Made by a program: the position numbers and the translations under genes. A stretch of DNA of 64,000 bases from Sphingomonas hominis (lineage in GTDB: Bacteria > Pseudomonadota > Alphaproteobacteria > Sphingomonadales > Sphingomonadaceae): contig NZ_JABULH010000001.1 of assembly GCF_013328205.1 (NCBI RefSeq), positions 883,610 to 947,609 of the forward strand. The letters run 5' to 3'. The notes under the pieces are model-generated. The model had not been told where the DNA came from, searched no databases, and saw only the letters and a list, made by a program, of their open reading frames with translations. Of the stretch, positions 52,409-62,423 are shown one piece after another (position 1 is the stretch's first letter; the number at the start of each line of letters is the position of its first letter).

Positions 52409-55179
52409 CAGAACTGCGTCCCTACGTTGAAGGTGATGAGTTTCGGATCGTCGCCCGGCTGCGTCAGCAACGCCTTGGCAAGGTCGATGCGCAGCGGCCC
52501 AAACGGTGAATTCCAGTTCACGCCGACGCCGACGGTCACGCGCGGCCGAGGCGAGTCGCCAAGGAACTGCTCGAGGAACGGGTTGGCGCGGAGCACGGGA
52601 GTATTGCCGACCACGCCGTTGCAGGTCCCGCCCGCCCCCGGAATGCCCGCGGCGCAGATCGTCGGCACGGTGCTGCCGTCCGCGAGCGTATAGGTATAGA
52701 TCGGCTGGCCCGAGGCGTTGGTCAGCGGCAGCGGCTGCACCACCGTCTGTCCGTTGATAACGGTGGTCGGGAAGTTTGCCGTCAACGGCGGACGCTTGAG
52801 CCCGAACAGGCTGCCGACCTGCGCGTAGATCGAAGGGCGCAACCCGAGTTCACGCGCACCCGAGCCGAGCGGCAGTTCGAGTTCGAGCTTGGCGAGGTAA
52901 TAAGCGCGACCGCCCAGCGCATCGTCGGTGATCTGGCTGCGATCGGTCTGCAGGATCTGCCGGCCGCTTGAGTCGAGCGTGTACGGCGTGCGCAGCACGC
53001 GCGGGCCGACGCCGCGGATGTCGAATCCGCGGAACTGCGGCATGCCGAGATAGAAGCGGTCGTTGATTCGGATACGATCGTTGCCGTCGGCGCGCGCGCC
53101 CTCCAGCGAATGGATATAGCCGCCCTCTGCGGTCAGCGACGCGACGAAGCCGCTGCCGAGCCCCTTGTACTTGGCGCCTTCAACCCGCGTGCGGATGTAC
53201 TTCACGTCACCGCCCAGCCCGGCGAAATCCTGGCTGAACGACACGCGCTGCCCCGCGGTCGGGCGCAGGCGGCTGTTGAGGCTGTCGTAGATCAGCGAAT
53301 AGCCGATGGACGAGGTGAAGCGATTGCCGAGCGCCGAGCAGAGATAGCTGCCCGCCTTCAACACGTCGCACTGCCCGTTGGTGAAGAACGTGCCCTCATC
53401 CAGCGTGACCTCGTCGTACGACAAGCCGTAGCGTCCGGCGAGCTGGAGATATTCGGTCAGCGGCACGCCGGCGCGGACTTGGAAACCGGTTGACACCTGA
53501 CCATAGGTCGTGCGGCGATCGTTGCCGTTGAAGCCGAAAGAATTGTAGTCGCGCCGGAACACGTCGACGCCGACCGCGACGTTGCGGTCGAACAGATACG
53601 GCTCGGTGAAGCCGAGCTCGACCGACTTCGAGTAGCTCGAATAATTAACGCCCGCGCGCAGCTCCTGTCCGCGGCCGCGGAAATTGCGCTGCGTGATGTT
53701 CGCCTGGATGATGAAGCGCTCCAGGCTCGAGTAACCCGCGGAGAGCTGGAGCTCGCCGGTCGATTTCTCTTCCACGTTCGCGTTCAGCACGACCCGGTCG
53801 GGCGACGACCCCGCCTCCTGCTTGATCTCGAACTTGTCCTGGAAATAGCCGAGCGAGTTGATGCGATCCTGGCTGCGCTTGACCTGGAAGCTGTTGAACG
53901 CGTCGCCTTCGGCCAAGCGGACCTCACGCCGGATCACCTTGTCCTGCGTCTGCGTGTTGCCGGTGATCTCCACCCGCTCGACGTAGGTGCGCTGCGCCTG
54001 ACCGATGTGGAAGTTGATCGACATCGTGAGCGCTTCACGATCGCGATTGAACTCGGGCGCGACGTCGGTGAAGGCGTAGCCGAACAGGCCGGTGGTCTGG
54101 CTGAGGTTTTCGACCGTGTCCTCGACCGCCTTGGCGTTGTACCAGTCGCCCGCCTTGATCGGCAGCGTCTTGGCGAGCTGCTTGCCGTCGAAGTCGCGGA
54201 TGTCGCTGTCGACCGTCACGTCGCCGAACTTATACCGCGGGCCTTCCTCCACCACGTAGGTGATGATGAAGTCCTTCCGGTCCGGTGTCAGCTCGGCCAC
54301 CGCCGAGGTCACGCGGAAGTCGGCATAGCCCTGAGTTAGGTAGAATTGCCGCAGCTTTTGCTGATCGTAGGCGAGACGATCCTGGTCGTACGACGTGTTG
54401 GACGACAACAGCCGGAAAAAGCGCGACTCCTTGGTCGCCATCTGCGCGCGCAGCTCGCCGTCGTCGAACTTCTCGTTGCCGAGAATGTTGATCTGACGGA
54501 CCTTGGATTTCGGCCCTTCGCTGATCTCGAACACCACGTCGACGCGATTCTGGTCGAGGTTGACCATCTTCGGATCGACCGAAGCCGCGAAGCGACCCTG
54601 ACGGCGATACAGCTCGACGATCCGAGCCACGTCGGCGCGCACCGCGGACCGCGTAAAGATCTGGCGCGGCTTGAGCCGAATCTCCTTGGTGATCTTGTCT
54701 TCCTTCAGGCGCTTGTTGCCCTCCAGGATGACGCGGTTGATGATCGGGTTCTCGCGCACGCGGATCACGATGTCGCCGGTCGATGCGCCGGAGATCGACA
54801 CGTCGGCGAACAGGTCGCTCGCGTACAGGTCCTTGATCGCCTGATCGAGCGACTCGTTGGTATAAGCCTGACCCTGACGCAACTTGGTGTAGCTCAGCGC
54901 CGTTTCAGGTTCGATGCGCTGCGTACCCTCGACGCGCAACGTCTTGATCGTTCCGCCCTGCTGCGACGCGGCAGGCGCTGCCTCGGGTGCTGTCTGCGCG
55001 CTGGTTGCCGGCGCACGCGTCGCCTGCGCACCCGTTGCCTGCCTGGGCGTGGTCTGGGGCGTCCGCGCAGGGGCCGTCTGCGCGGCGGCCGCGACCGGCA
55101 GCCCCGCGAGGATGGTGCAGCACAGCAGCGCCGGCAGGGCGCGCGCCCGCGAAGTCGAAACGTTCAGAACCGTCACCAT
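52408..55179 (-). CDS. bamA: Outer-membrane protein assembly factor BamA
   Basis: 923 residues, longer than E. coli BamA (810). Signal peptide, then a Thr/Ala/Gln/Pro low-complexity segment (about 35-75), five POTRA domains (about 77-490; for example IKTLRVEGTQRIEPETAL and RVEITGNTQTQDKVIRREV), and a 16-strand barrel ending in Phe. The lid-lock motif is FRGFDIRGVGPR. A long loop near residues 815-875 carries two cysteines (TICAAG, GTCNG). BamA inserts beta-barrels into the outer membrane. Confidence 0.95.
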   Translation of the reverse strand: MVTVLNVSTSRARALPALLCCTILAGLPVAAAAQTAPARTPQTTPRQATGAQATRAPATSAQTAPEAAPAASQQGGTIKTLRVEGTQRIEPETALSYTKLRQGQAYTNESLDQAIKDLYASDLFADVSISGASTGDIVIRVRENPIINRVILEGNKRLKEDKITKEIRLKPRQIFTRSAVRADVARIVELYRRQGRFAASVDPKMVNLDQNRVDVVFEISEGPKSKVRQINILGNEKFDDGELRAQMATKESRFFRLLSSNTSYDQDRLAYDQQKLRQFYLTQGYADFRVTSAVAELTPDRKDFIITYVVEEGPRYKFGDVTVDSDIRDFDGKQLAKTLPIKAGDWYNAKAVEDTVENLSQTTGLFGYAFTDVAPEFNRDREALTMSINFHIGQAQRTYVERVEITGNTQTQDKVIRREVRLAEGDAFNSFQVKRSQDRINSLGYFQDKFEIKQEAGSSPDRVVLNANVEEKSTGELQLSAGYSSLERFIIQANITQRNFRGRGQELRAGVNYSSYSKSVELGFTEPYLFDRNVAVGVDVFRRDYNSFGFNGNDRRTTYGQVSTGFQVRAGVPLTEYLQLAGRYGLSYDEVTLDEGTFFTNGQCDVLKAGSYLCSALGNRFTSSIGYSLIYDSLNSRLRPTAGQRVSFSQDFAGLGGDVKYIRTRVEGAKYKGLGSGFVASLTAEGGYIHSLEGARADGNDRIRINDRFYLGMPQFRGFDIRGVGPRVLRTPYTLDSSGRQILQTDRSQITDDALGGRAYYLAKLELELPLGSGARELGLRPSIYAQVGSLFGLKRPPLTANFPTTVINGQTVVQPLPLTNASGQPIYTYTLADGSTVPTICAAGIPGAGGTCNGVVGNTPVLRANPFLEQFLGDSPRPRVTVGVGVNWNSPFGPLRIDLAKALLTQPGDDPKLITFNVGTQF

Positions 55180-55239
55180 GTTACCTTCGAGTAAACCCGT
55201 TGCGCTCGCCAGGCTCGCGCCCGCCCTGCAACACCTGCG

Positions 55240-56382
55240 TCAGCCGATCAAGCCGGCGAGGTGCCGCCACAGTCCGAAGTTGCCGAGATCGTTGAACGTC
55301 ACCAACATCATCAATGCCAGCACCGCCGCCAGTCCGCCGCGATACGCCCATTCCTGCGCTTCCGGACCGACCGGCTTCCGCCTGACCGCCTCGATCAGGT
55401 AGAACAACAAATGCCCCCCATCCAGCATCGGCACTGGCAGCAGGTTGATGAACCCCAGATTGATCGACACCAACGCCAGCAGAAAGACGAACGCGTCCGC
55501 ACCCAGCGTGATCTGCTCGCCCGACACCTTCGCGATCGCGAGAGGCCCGCCCAGTTCCTTGACCGAACGGCGGCCGGTGACGATCTGCCCGATCGTCTCG
55601 ACCATCATCTCCAGGATGTCGCCGGTGCGCCGCACCGCCACCACCGGTGCTTCCAACAGCCCGACGGAGCGCACGACCGGATCGGTCGGCGCGATGCCGA
55701 GCAAGCCGACCTTGTACTCGTTGCCGAAACGGTCGCGCTGTTCCTGCGTGCCGATCACCGCGTCGACGCTCTTCGGCTGCCCGGCGCGGACGTAATCAAT
55801 CCGCACCCGCTCGCCCGCGCGGATCTTTACGAAGCGGACCATGTCCTCGAACGTGTCGACCTCGCGCCCGCCGAGCGCCTCGATCCGGTCGCCCGCTCGC
55901 AGCCCGGCCGTAGCCGCCGCTGTTCCGGGCATCGCTTGCCCGATCACCGCCGGAGTTCGCGCGTCGCCGTAGGCGAGCGCGAAACCTGCCAGGATCAGCA
56001 ATGCCAGGAGAAAATTGACCGCCGGTCCCGCCGCGACGATGATCGCGCGCTGCCACACCGGCTTCGCCTGGAACGTGCGCGCGCGCTCTTCCGCCGGAAG
56101 CAGCAGCCAGTCGGGATCGCTTCGTCCCGCCGCGGTCATGTCGCCGGCGAACTTGACGTACCCGCCCAGCGGCAGCAGCGCGAGCTTCCACCGCGTGCCG
56201 CGCTTGTCGGTCCAGCCGGCGATCTCGCGCCCGAAGCCGATCGAGAACGCCTCGGCCTTTACGCCGAACCAGCGCCCGGCGAGATAATGGCCCAGTTCGT
56301 GGATAAAGACGAGCGGACCGATCACCAGCGCGAACGCCAGGATGGTCAGCAGCAGTCCCGGTGTCTGGATCAAGCGACGCAA
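55240..56382 (-). CDS. rseP: Site-2 intramembrane protease RseP
   Basis: 380 residues if TTG 56382 is the start; a TTG at 56373 overlapping the dxr stop is also possible. The zinc motif HELGH lies at 28-32 in the first membrane helix, a PDZ domain at about 130-210 (MPGTAAATAGLRAGDRIEALGG), and the second active-site motif LLPVPMLDGGH near 330. It cleaves membrane-bound anti-sigma factors after a first cut. It lies directly upstream of bamA, matching a role in envelope stress. Confidence 0.94.
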   Translation of the reverse strand: MRRLIQTPGLLLTILAFALVIGPLVFIHELGHYLAGRWFGVKAEAFSIGFGREIAGWTDKRGTRWKLALLPLGGYVKFAGDMTAAGRSDPDWLLLPAEERARTFQAKPVWQRAIIVAAGPAVNFLLALLILAGFALAYGDARTPAVIGQAMPGTAAATAGLRAGDRIEALGGREVDTFEDMVRFVKIRAGERVRIDYVRAGQPKSVDAVIGTQEQRDRFGNEYKVGLLGIAPTDPVVRSVGLLEAPVVAVRRTGDILEMMVETIGQIVTGRRSVKELGGPLAIAKVSGEQITLGADAFVFLLALVSINLGFINLLPVPMLDGGHLLFYLIEAVRRKPVGPEAQEWAYRGGLAAVLALMMLVTFNDLGNFGLWRHLAGLIG

Positions 56383-57527
56383 TCCTCTACGCGCTCGCCC
56401 GCGATACGTCGCGCCTCCGAGTCGATCGCGATCACCGCGTCGATCGTCTGCGGCGCCTCGGGAGCGTAGCGCTGCAAGGTATCTTCCACGATTGCGGCGA
56501 TTTCAAGAAAACCGATCCGCTCGGCCAGGAACGCCGCGACCGCGACCTCGTTGGCAGCGTTTAGGATCGCCGGGCGCGCGCCACCTTCCTCCAGTGCCGC
56601 ACGCGCGAGCGCCAGTGCGCGGAAGCGCACCGGGTCGGGCGCCTCGAAGTCGAGGCGGCCGAGCTTCACAAGGTCGAGCGGCTCCATCGGCGTCGCCATC
56701 CGGTCGGGCCAGGCGAGACAATGCGCGATCGGCACGCGCATGTCGCTCGGCCCCAGTTGCGCCAGCATCGAGCCGTCAACGTAATCGACCATCGAGTGGA
56801 TCACCGACTGACGATGCACGACGATCTCGATCCGGTCGGCCGGAACCGGGAACAACCGCGCCGCCTCGATCAGTTCGAGGCCCTTGTTCATCATCGTCGC
56901 GCTGTCGACCGAGATCTTGGCGCCCATCGACCAATTGGGGTGTGCGACGGCCTGCGCGCGCGTCACCGCCGCCATCGTCTCCAGCGACGCGTCGCGGAAC
57001 GGCCCGCCGCTCGCCGTCAGGATGATGCGGCGCACGCGCTCGGGTCGTGCGAAGTCGAAACATTGGTAGATCGCGTTGTGCTCGCTGTCTGCCGGCAGCA
57101 GCGTCGCGCCATGCGCGTTTGCGGCGGCGACGATCAGGTCACCGGCCGACACCAGCGGCTCCTTGTTGGCGAGCACCACGGTGCCGCCAGCGCGGATCGC
57201 CGCCATAGTAGGCTTCAACCCGGCGCAACCAACGATCGCGCCCATCGTCCAATCGGCGCCCGACGCCGCGGCATCGCACACCGCATCCATCCCGCCCGCC
57301 GCCTCGACCCCGCTGCCCGACAATGCGGTCCGCAGCTCGGGCAGGCACGATGCATCGGCGACGACCGCCAGTTCGGCACGCGTGCGGATCGCCGCGGCGG
57401 CGAGCCGCGTCACGTCGCAATTTGCGGTCAGCGCACGGACGCGAAAGCGTTCGGGCTCGCGCTCGACCAGATCGAGCGTCGAGGTGCCGACCGAGCCGGT
57501 CGCACCCAAGATGGTTACACTACGCAT
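56370..57527 (-). CDS. dxr: 1-deoxy-D-xylulose 5-phosphate reductoisomerase
   Basis: 385 residues from ATG 57527. NADPH-binding LGATGSVGTSTLDL (7-20), VVLANKEPLVSAG, LPADSEHNAIYQC and the flexible loop HPNWSMGAKISVDSATMMNKGLE are typical. It makes MEP from DXP, the first committed isoprenoid step; ispDF for later steps lies at 29.5 kb. The start shares a base with the cdsA stop (TGATG). Confidence 0.96.
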   Translation of the reverse strand: MRSVTILGATGSVGTSTLDLVEREPERFRVRALTANCDVTRLAAAAIRTRAELAVVADASCLPELRTALSGSGVEAAGGMDAVCDAAASGADWTMGAIVGCAGLKPTMAAIRAGGTVVLANKEPLVSAGDLIVAAANAHGATLLPADSEHNAIYQCFDFARPERVRRIILTASGGPFRDASLETMAAVTRAQAVAHPNWSMGAKISVDSATMMNKGLELIEAARLFPVPADRIEIVVHRQSVIHSMVDYVDGSMLAQLGPSDMRVPIAHCLAWPDRMATPMEPLDLVKLGRLDFEAPDPVRFRALALARAALEEGGARPAILNAANEVAVAAFLAERIGFLEIAAIVEDTLQRYAPEAPQTIDAVIAIDSEARRIAGERVEDCVA

Positions 57528-58318
57528 CAGAAAATCGTCGGCGCCACGATCAGCAGCGCTGCGAGCGGCGCGACCGGCACGAGGCCGTCGAGCCGGTCGA
57601 GCAACCCGCCATGGCCCGGCAGAATATTGCCCGAGTCCTTCACGCCCGCCCGCCGCTTCAACCAACTCTCGAACAGGTCGCCGCCCTGCGCGATCGCGCC
57701 TAATACCGGCGTCGCGACCAGCAGCCGCAACGACAGCGCGTAGCCGAGATGCAGCACCAGCGCGAACAGCGTCGCGGCAACGATCCCGCCGATCAGTCCG
57801 GCCCAGGTCTTGTTGGGACTGACCGTCGGCGCGAGCTTCGGCCCACCGATCGTGCGCCCGGCGAAGAAGGCGCCGATGTCGGTCATCCACACCAGCACCA
57901 GCGCCCAGATCGACAGCAGCAGTCCCGCATCCTGGTCGCGGATCAGCAGCAGCGACAGAACCGGCAACGCGCAGTAGATGGTGCCGCTCGCCAACCACGC
58001 GCGACGTGTGACGATTGCGACGAAGAAGAACGCGGCGGCGATCAGGCCGAGCGCGAGAAAGCTCGCGCCGGCGGCGATCGGTGCCAGGATCGCGAGCGGT
58101 ACGGAGACGGCATATTGCGCCAACCGCTTCTCACGCGGCGGCGTCGCGGTCAGATCCGACCATTCGGCCATCATAAACAAGGCAATCACGACCATCAGCA
58201 GCCAGTAAGCAAAACCGCCGATCGCCAGCGCCAGCAGCGCCACGAACGCCATCACCGCGGCCGCCATCGTCCTGAGCGCGAGTTCGGACAATCGCGGACC
58301 CGTCACAGGTGCGGTCAC
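57527..58318 (-). CDS. cdsA: Phosphatidate cytidylyltransferase
   Basis: 263 residues from GTG 58318, overlapping the uppS stop (GTGA). About seven to eight membrane helices. The CdsA signature near the C-terminus is SPNKTWAGLIGG...GDLFESWLKRRAGVKDSGNILPGHGGLLDRLDG, with the metal-binding aspartates intact. It makes CDP-diacylglycerol, the substrate of PssA encoded at 62.9 kb. Confidence 0.95.
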   Translation of the reverse strand: MTAPVTGPRLSELALRTMAAAVMAFVALLALAIGGFAYWLLMVVIALFMMAEWSDLTATPPREKRLAQYAVSVPLAILAPIAAGASFLALGLIAAAFFFVAIVTRRAWLASGTIYCALPVLSLLLIRDQDAGLLLSIWALVLVWMTDIGAFFAGRTIGGPKLAPTVSPNKTWAGLIGGIVAATLFALVLHLGYALSLRLLVATPVLGAIAQGGDLFESWLKRRAGVKDSGNILPGHGGLLDRLDGLVPVAPLAALLIVAPTIF

Positions 58319-59046
58319 AGACCACCGTAGCGGCGTTGGCGCTGGCCGAACGCCTCGACCGCGGCCGCCAGATCGCGCGCGCCAAAATCAGGCCACAGCG
58401 TGTCGACGAACAGCAGTTCGGCATAGGCTGCCTGCCACAAGAGGAAATTGGACAAGCGATGCTCACCCGAGGTGCGGATCATCAGGTCGAGCGGCGGCAG
58501 TTCGCGCGTCTCGAGCTCGCGCTCGATCGAGCCCATGTCGATCGCGGCCGGATCGAGCGTCCCATCCTTCGCGCGCGCCGCCAGCGCCTGCGCCGCGCGC
58601 ACCAGTTCAGCCTGCGCGCCGTAGTTAAGCGCGATCGCCAGGATCGGGCCCGTGTTGCCCGCAGTGCGCGCCAGCGCGTCGTCGATCAGCTCGACCACAT
58701 CGCCCGAGAAGCGCGTGTAATCGCCCAGTACGCGCAGCCGCACGTTCTCGCGCACCAGTTCGGCCAGATCGTTGCGGATGAAAAATTTGAGCAGCCCCAT
58801 CAGGTCGCTCACTTCTTCCGCCGGACGCCGCCAATTCTCCGACGAGAAGGCATAGAGCGTCAGCGCCTCGATCCCCATCGCGCGCGCAGCGCGGGTGACC
58901 GCGCGCACCGCCTCGACTCCGGCCTTGTGCCCGGCCGCGCGCGGCAGCAGGCGCTTCTTCGCCCAGCGCCCGTTGCCGTCCATGATGATCGCGACGTGGC
59001 GCGGGATGGTCCCACCCGCCATGTCGGTCCTGACCGCAGTCGCCAT
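58315..59046 (-). CDS. uppS: Undecaprenyl diphosphate synthase (cis-prenyltransferase)
   Basis: 243 residues from ATG 59046, preferred over ATG 59052 because a GGGGG ribosome site lies about 7 nt upstream. Catalytic D23 in IIMDGNGRWA, then TLYAFSSENWRRP, ALNYGAQAELVRA and the RTSGEHRLSNFLLWQAAYAEL signature. It makes the C55 lipid carrier for cell-wall synthesis. Confidence 0.96.
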   Translation of the reverse strand: MATAVRTDMAGGTIPRHVAIIMDGNGRWAKKRLLPRAAGHKAGVEAVRAVTRAARAMGIEALTLYAFSSENWRRPAEEVSDLMGLLKFFIRNDLAELVRENVRLRVLGDYTRFSGDVVELIDDALARTAGNTGPILAIALNYGAQAELVRAAQALAARAKDGTLDPAAIDMGSIERELETRELPPLDLMIRTSGEHRLSNFLLWQAAYAELLFVDTLWPDFGARDLAAAVEAFGQRQRRYGGL

Positions 59047-59074
59047 CAGCATTCCCCCCTATGCCGACGTTGGC

Positions 59075-59632
59075 TCACTTGCCGAGGATTTCCTTTTCCT
59101 TCGCGGCCGAGACGCTGTCGATGTCCGCGGTGGTGGCGTCGGTCAGCTTCTGCACCTCGCCCTCCAACCGCTTGCGCTCGTCCTCGGAGAACACGCCCTT
59201 CTTCTCGTCGGTTTTCAGCGCGTCCATGCCGTCACGCCGCACGTTACGTACCGCGATCTTGGCCTTCTCCGAATATTGCCCGGCGAGCTTGGCGAGTTCC
59301 TTGCGACGCTCCTCGGTCAAGTCGGGGATCGGCAGGCGTAAATTCTGGCCGTCGTTGATCGGGTTGAGCCCGAGGCCCGCTGAACGGATCGCCTTCTCGA
59401 CCGGTCCGACGTTGGTCTTGTCCCACACCTGTACCGAGATCATCCGCGGCTCGGGCACTGAAACGGTCGCGACCTGGTTGAGCGGCATCTTGGCGCCGTA
59501 CACCTCGACCGTGACGGGATCGAGCAGCGAGGTCGACGCGCGACCGGTGCGCAAGCCGCCGAGATCGCCCCTGAGCGACTCGACTGCGCCGTTCATGCGG
59601 CGCTCGATATCGGCCTTGTCATACGCGGGCAT
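59075..59632 (-). CDS. frr: Ribosome recycling factor
   Basis: 185 residues, normal length. Starts [20 protein letters not shown]. It has [34 protein letters not shown] and [12 protein letters not shown] typical of RRF, and the C-terminal long helices. It splits post-termination ribosomes with EF-G. It begins 3 bp after the pyrH stop. Confidence 0.97.
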   Translation of the reverse strand: MPAYDKADIERRMNGAVESLRGDLGGLRTGRASTSLLDPVTVEVYGAKMPLNQVATVSVPEPRMISVQVWDKTNVGPVEKAIRSAGLGLNPINDGQNLRLPIPDLTEERRKELAKLAGQYSEKAKIAVRNVRRDGMDALKTDEKKGVFSEDERKRLEGEVQKLTDATTADIDSVSAAKEKEILGK

Positions 59633-59635
59633 GGC

Positions 59636-60364
59636 TTACTTCTCCGTGTGGGACTGAACGATCGTCGACACGCCCTCACCGTGCAGCACGGCGGCGAAAT
59701 TGCCGTGCTCGCGGATGTTGAAGACGACGATCGGAATGTTGGAATCGCGGCACAAGGCGACCGCACTCGCGTCCATGACGCGCAGGTTCTTCGACAGCAC
59801 CTCGTCGTAGCCGATCGTGTCGTAGCGCTTGGCGGTCGGCACCTGCTTGGGATCGGCATCGTAGATACCGTCGACGCTGGTGCCCTTGAACAGCGCGTCG
59901 CAGTTCATCTCGGCCGCACGTAGCGCCGCGCCGCTGTCGGTGGTGAAGAACGGCGAGCCGACGCCCGCGGCGAAGATCACGACGCGCCCCTTTTCCAGGT
60001 GACGCATCGCGCGACGCCGCACGAACGGCTCGCATACCGACTGCATCGGGATGGCGGACTGCACGCGCGTGTCGACGCCGATCTGCTCCAGCGCATTCTG
60101 TACGGCGAGCGCGTTCATGACGGTCGCGAGCATCCCCATATAGTCGCCGGTCGCGCGCTCCATCCCGCGCGCTGCGCCCGAGATGCCACGGAAGATGTTG
60201 CCGCCTCCCACGACGACGCACAGCTCGAATCCTTGCGCCTTCACGTCGGCGATCTCTTCGGCAACGCGCGAGGTGACGGTGGGATCGATTGCGAGACCGC
60301 CCTCCCCCATCAATACTTCGCCCGACAATTTCAGCAGGATACGGTTGTAGCGCGGTTTGGTCAT
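59636..60364 (-). CDS. pyrH: UMP kinase
   Basis: 242 residues. Bacterial hexameric amino-acid-kinase fold with [53 protein letters not shown] split in recognisable parts, and [15 protein letters not shown]. It makes UDP from UMP and is normally GTP-activated and UTP-inhibited. The order rpsB-tsf-pyrH-frr is the common bacterial one. Confidence 0.97.
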   Translation of the reverse strand: MTKPRYNRILLKLSGEVLMGEGGLAIDPTVTSRVAEEIADVKAQGFELCVVVGGGNIFRGISGAARGMERATGDYMGMLATVMNALAVQNALEQIGVDTRVQSAIPMQSVCEPFVRRRAMRHLEKGRVVIFAAGVGSPFFTTDSGAALRAAEMNCDALFKGTSVDGIYDADPKQVPTAKRYDTIGYDEVLSKNLRVMDASAVALCRDSNIPIVVFNIREHGNFAAVLHGEGVSTIVQSHTEK

Positions 60365-60442
60365 CGATTCCGGATGTTCTGGGGAAAGGCTGGCGGACCT
60401 TAGAGGCGCGACCCGGCGCGGGCAACCCGCCCGACACGCAAA

Positions 60443-60472
60443 CCGCCGCCCCGGCGGGTGCCGGGGCGGCGG
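60443..60472 (-). terminator. Strong hairpin between tsf and pyrH
   Basis: CCGCCGCCCCGG / CCGGGGCGGCGG, a perfect 12-bp stem with a 6-nt loop, 39 bp after the tsf stop. On the minus strand it is followed by TTT then GCG, and on the plus strand by a short AT stretch. It is a likely terminator or attenuator. Confidence 0.7.
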
Positions 60473-60511
60473 CTTATTTACAACACGTTGCGCCTTGCGA
60501 CGCTGAACGGG

Positions 60512-61447
60512 TCAGGCGTTCTGCGGCACGCCCGATGCAGCGGCGACCTCGGCGGCAAAGTCGGACTGCTCCTTCTCGATGCCTTCGCCCAGCTGGAAGC
60601 GGACGTAGTCAACCAGCTTGATCTCGGTGCCGGCATCCTTGCCCGCCTTGGCGACGACGTCGCTGATCTTGGTCTTGCCGTCCATCACGAACAGCTGGCT
60701 GACAAGCGCGTGCTCCTTGCGGTACTTCGCAATCGAGCCTTCGACCATCTTGGCGATGATGTCGGCGGGCTTGCCGCTCTCACCAGCCTTCTCGGTCGCG
60801 ATCGCGCGCTCGCGCTCGATCTCGGCCTCGTCGAGGTCACCCTCGTTCAGCGCCTTCGGGAAGGCGGCCGCGATGTGCATCGCCAGGCTCTTGCCGAGCG
60901 ATTGGAGCGCCTCGTCGTTCGCAGCGCTCTCGAGCGCCACAAGCACGCCGATCTTGCCCAGCCCCGGCGACTGCTGGTTGTGCACGTAAGCGACGACTGC
61001 ACCCTGCGACACTTCGAGGCGACGCGCGCGGCGGATCGACTGGTTCTCGCCGATCGTCGCGACGTTGTTAGTCAGCGCGTCGGCAACAGTCGTGCCCGAT
61101 GGCATCGACGCACCCTTGATCGCCTCGACGTCGTCGCCGGTGGCGAGCGCGATCTGCGTCACTTCGCGCACGAAGTTCTGGAACTGGTCGTTCTTGGCGA
61201 CGAAGTCGGTCTCCGAATTAACCTCGACCGCCGCACCCTTGGTGCCCGACACGGCAACGCCGACCAGACCCTCGGCCGCGGTACGACTCGACTTCTTCTG
61301 TGCGGCCGCGAGACCCTTGGTGCGCAGCCAGTCGAGTGCGGCGTCCATGTCGCCCGCGGTCTCGTTCAACGCCTTCTTGCAGTCCATCATGCCCGCGCCG
61401 CTCTTCTCGCGCAGGTCCTTCACCATCGAAGCGGTGATGTCGGCCAT
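60512..61447 (-). CDS. tsf: Elongation factor Ts
   Basis: 311 residues from ATG 61447. The N-terminal UBA-like part is [27 protein letters not shown], the EF-Tu-binding TDFVAKN motif follows near residue 80, and two core subdomains complete the protein. It recycles EF-Tu by exchanging GDP for GTP. An upstream in-frame extension exists but lacks family sequence. Confidence 0.97.
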   Translation of the reverse strand: MADITASMVKDLREKSGAGMMDCKKALNETAGDMDAALDWLRTKGLAAAQKKSSRTAAEGLVGVAVSGTKGAAVEVNSETDFVAKNDQFQNFVREVTQIALATGDDVEAIKGASMPSGTTVADALTNNVATIGENQSIRRARRLEVSQGAVVAYVHNQQSPGLGKIGVLVALESAANDEALQSLGKSLAMHIAAAFPKALNEGDLDEAEIERERAIATEKAGESGKPADIIAKMVEGSIAKYRKEHALVSQLFVMDGKTKISDVVAKAGKDAGTEIKLVDYVRFQLGEGIEKEQSDFAAEVAAASGVPQNA

Positions 61448-61520
61448 CGTTCTGGTCCTCGAATGTGGTTGGCCGCCCTCACGTCGCGCGCTGCGCGTCG
61501 ACACGGAGCGATAAACAAGT

Positions 61521-61545
61521 GGAGGCCGCCAGATAGGCGGCCTCC
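61521..61545 (-). terminator. Hairpin between rpsB and tsf
   Basis: GGAGGCCGCC / GGCGGCCTCC, a perfect 10-bp stem with a 5-nt loop in the 154-bp rpsB-tsf spacer, followed on the minus strand by ACTTGTTTA. It probably acts as an attenuator that sets the rpsB to tsf ratio. Confidence 0.6.
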
Positions 61546-61601
61546 ATGACAATTGCACGTCGCTCACCCGGTCACGTCCGAGCCAAGCGGCGTTCGATCG
61601 C

Positions 61602-62423
61602 TTACGCCTGCGCGTTCGCCGCCATGACGTTACCTTCAGCGTTCACGTCGGTGTCGATCGCGGCGTCGGCGCCCTGGATCGCGTCCTCCGCCGGCGGCTC
61701 GATCATCGCGCCCAGATCGGCGCCGCTGCGCGCCTGCTGCTGCTGGTTGCCGCGGGTCGCCGCGATGGCGATCGCCTCGCAGTACAGACGGATGGCGCGT
61801 GCCGCGTCGTCGTTCGCCGGAACCGGGAACGCGATGCCATCGGGCGAGACGTTCGAGTCGAGAATGCCGACCACCGGGATGCCCAGCGTGTTGGCTTCCT
61901 TGATCGCCAGCTCTTCCTTGTTCGCGTCGATCACAAACATGACGTCCGGAATGCCGCCCATGTCGCGGATACCGCCCAGCGACATCTCGAGCTTGTCGCG
62001 CTCGCGCGTCAGCTGAAGCACTTCCTTCTTGGTCAGACCCGCGGTGTTGCCCGACAGCTGCTCCTCGAGCGCCTTCAAACGCTTGATCGAGTTGCTGATC
62101 GTCTTCCAGTTGGTGAGCATGCCGCCCAGCCAGCGGTGGTTGACGAAGTGCTGGCCGGCGCGACGCGCCGCCTCGGCGACGGGCTCCTGCGCCTGGCGCT
62201 TGGTGCCGACGAACAGCACCTTGCCGCCCGCCGCCACGGTCGACGACACGAACTCGAGCGCGCGCGCGAACAGCGGCACGGTCTGCGACAGATCGATGAT
62301 GTGGACGCCGTTGCGATCGCCGAAGATGTACGGCTTCATCTTAGGATTCCAGCGGTGGGTCTGGTGACCGAAGTGCGCGCCGGTTTCGATAAGCTGCTGC
62401 ATGCTGACGACAGGTGCCGCCAT
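61602..62423 (-). CDS. rpsB: 30S ribosomal protein S2
   Basis: 273 residues from ATG 62423, chosen over ATG 62429 because AAGGA then sits 8 nt upstream. Signatures are [44 protein letters not shown] and [12 protein letters not shown]. The C-terminus has an extra acidic tail (about 240-273) not found in E. coli S2. S2 recruits S1 (rpsA) to the 30S subunit. Confidence 0.97.
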   Translation of the reverse strand: MAAPVVSMQQLIETGAHFGHQTHRWNPKMKPYIFGDRNGVHIIDLSQTVPLFARALEFVSSTVAAGGKVLFVGTKRQAQEPVAEAARRAGQHFVNHRWLGGMLTNWKTISNSIKRLKALEEQLSGNTAGLTKKEVLQLTRERDKLEMSLGGIRDMGGIPDVMFVIDANKEELAIKEANTLGIPVVGILDSNVSPDGIAFPVPANDDAARAIRLYCEAIAIAATRGNQQQQARSGADLGAMIEPPAEDAIQGADAAIDTDVNAEGNVMAANAQA

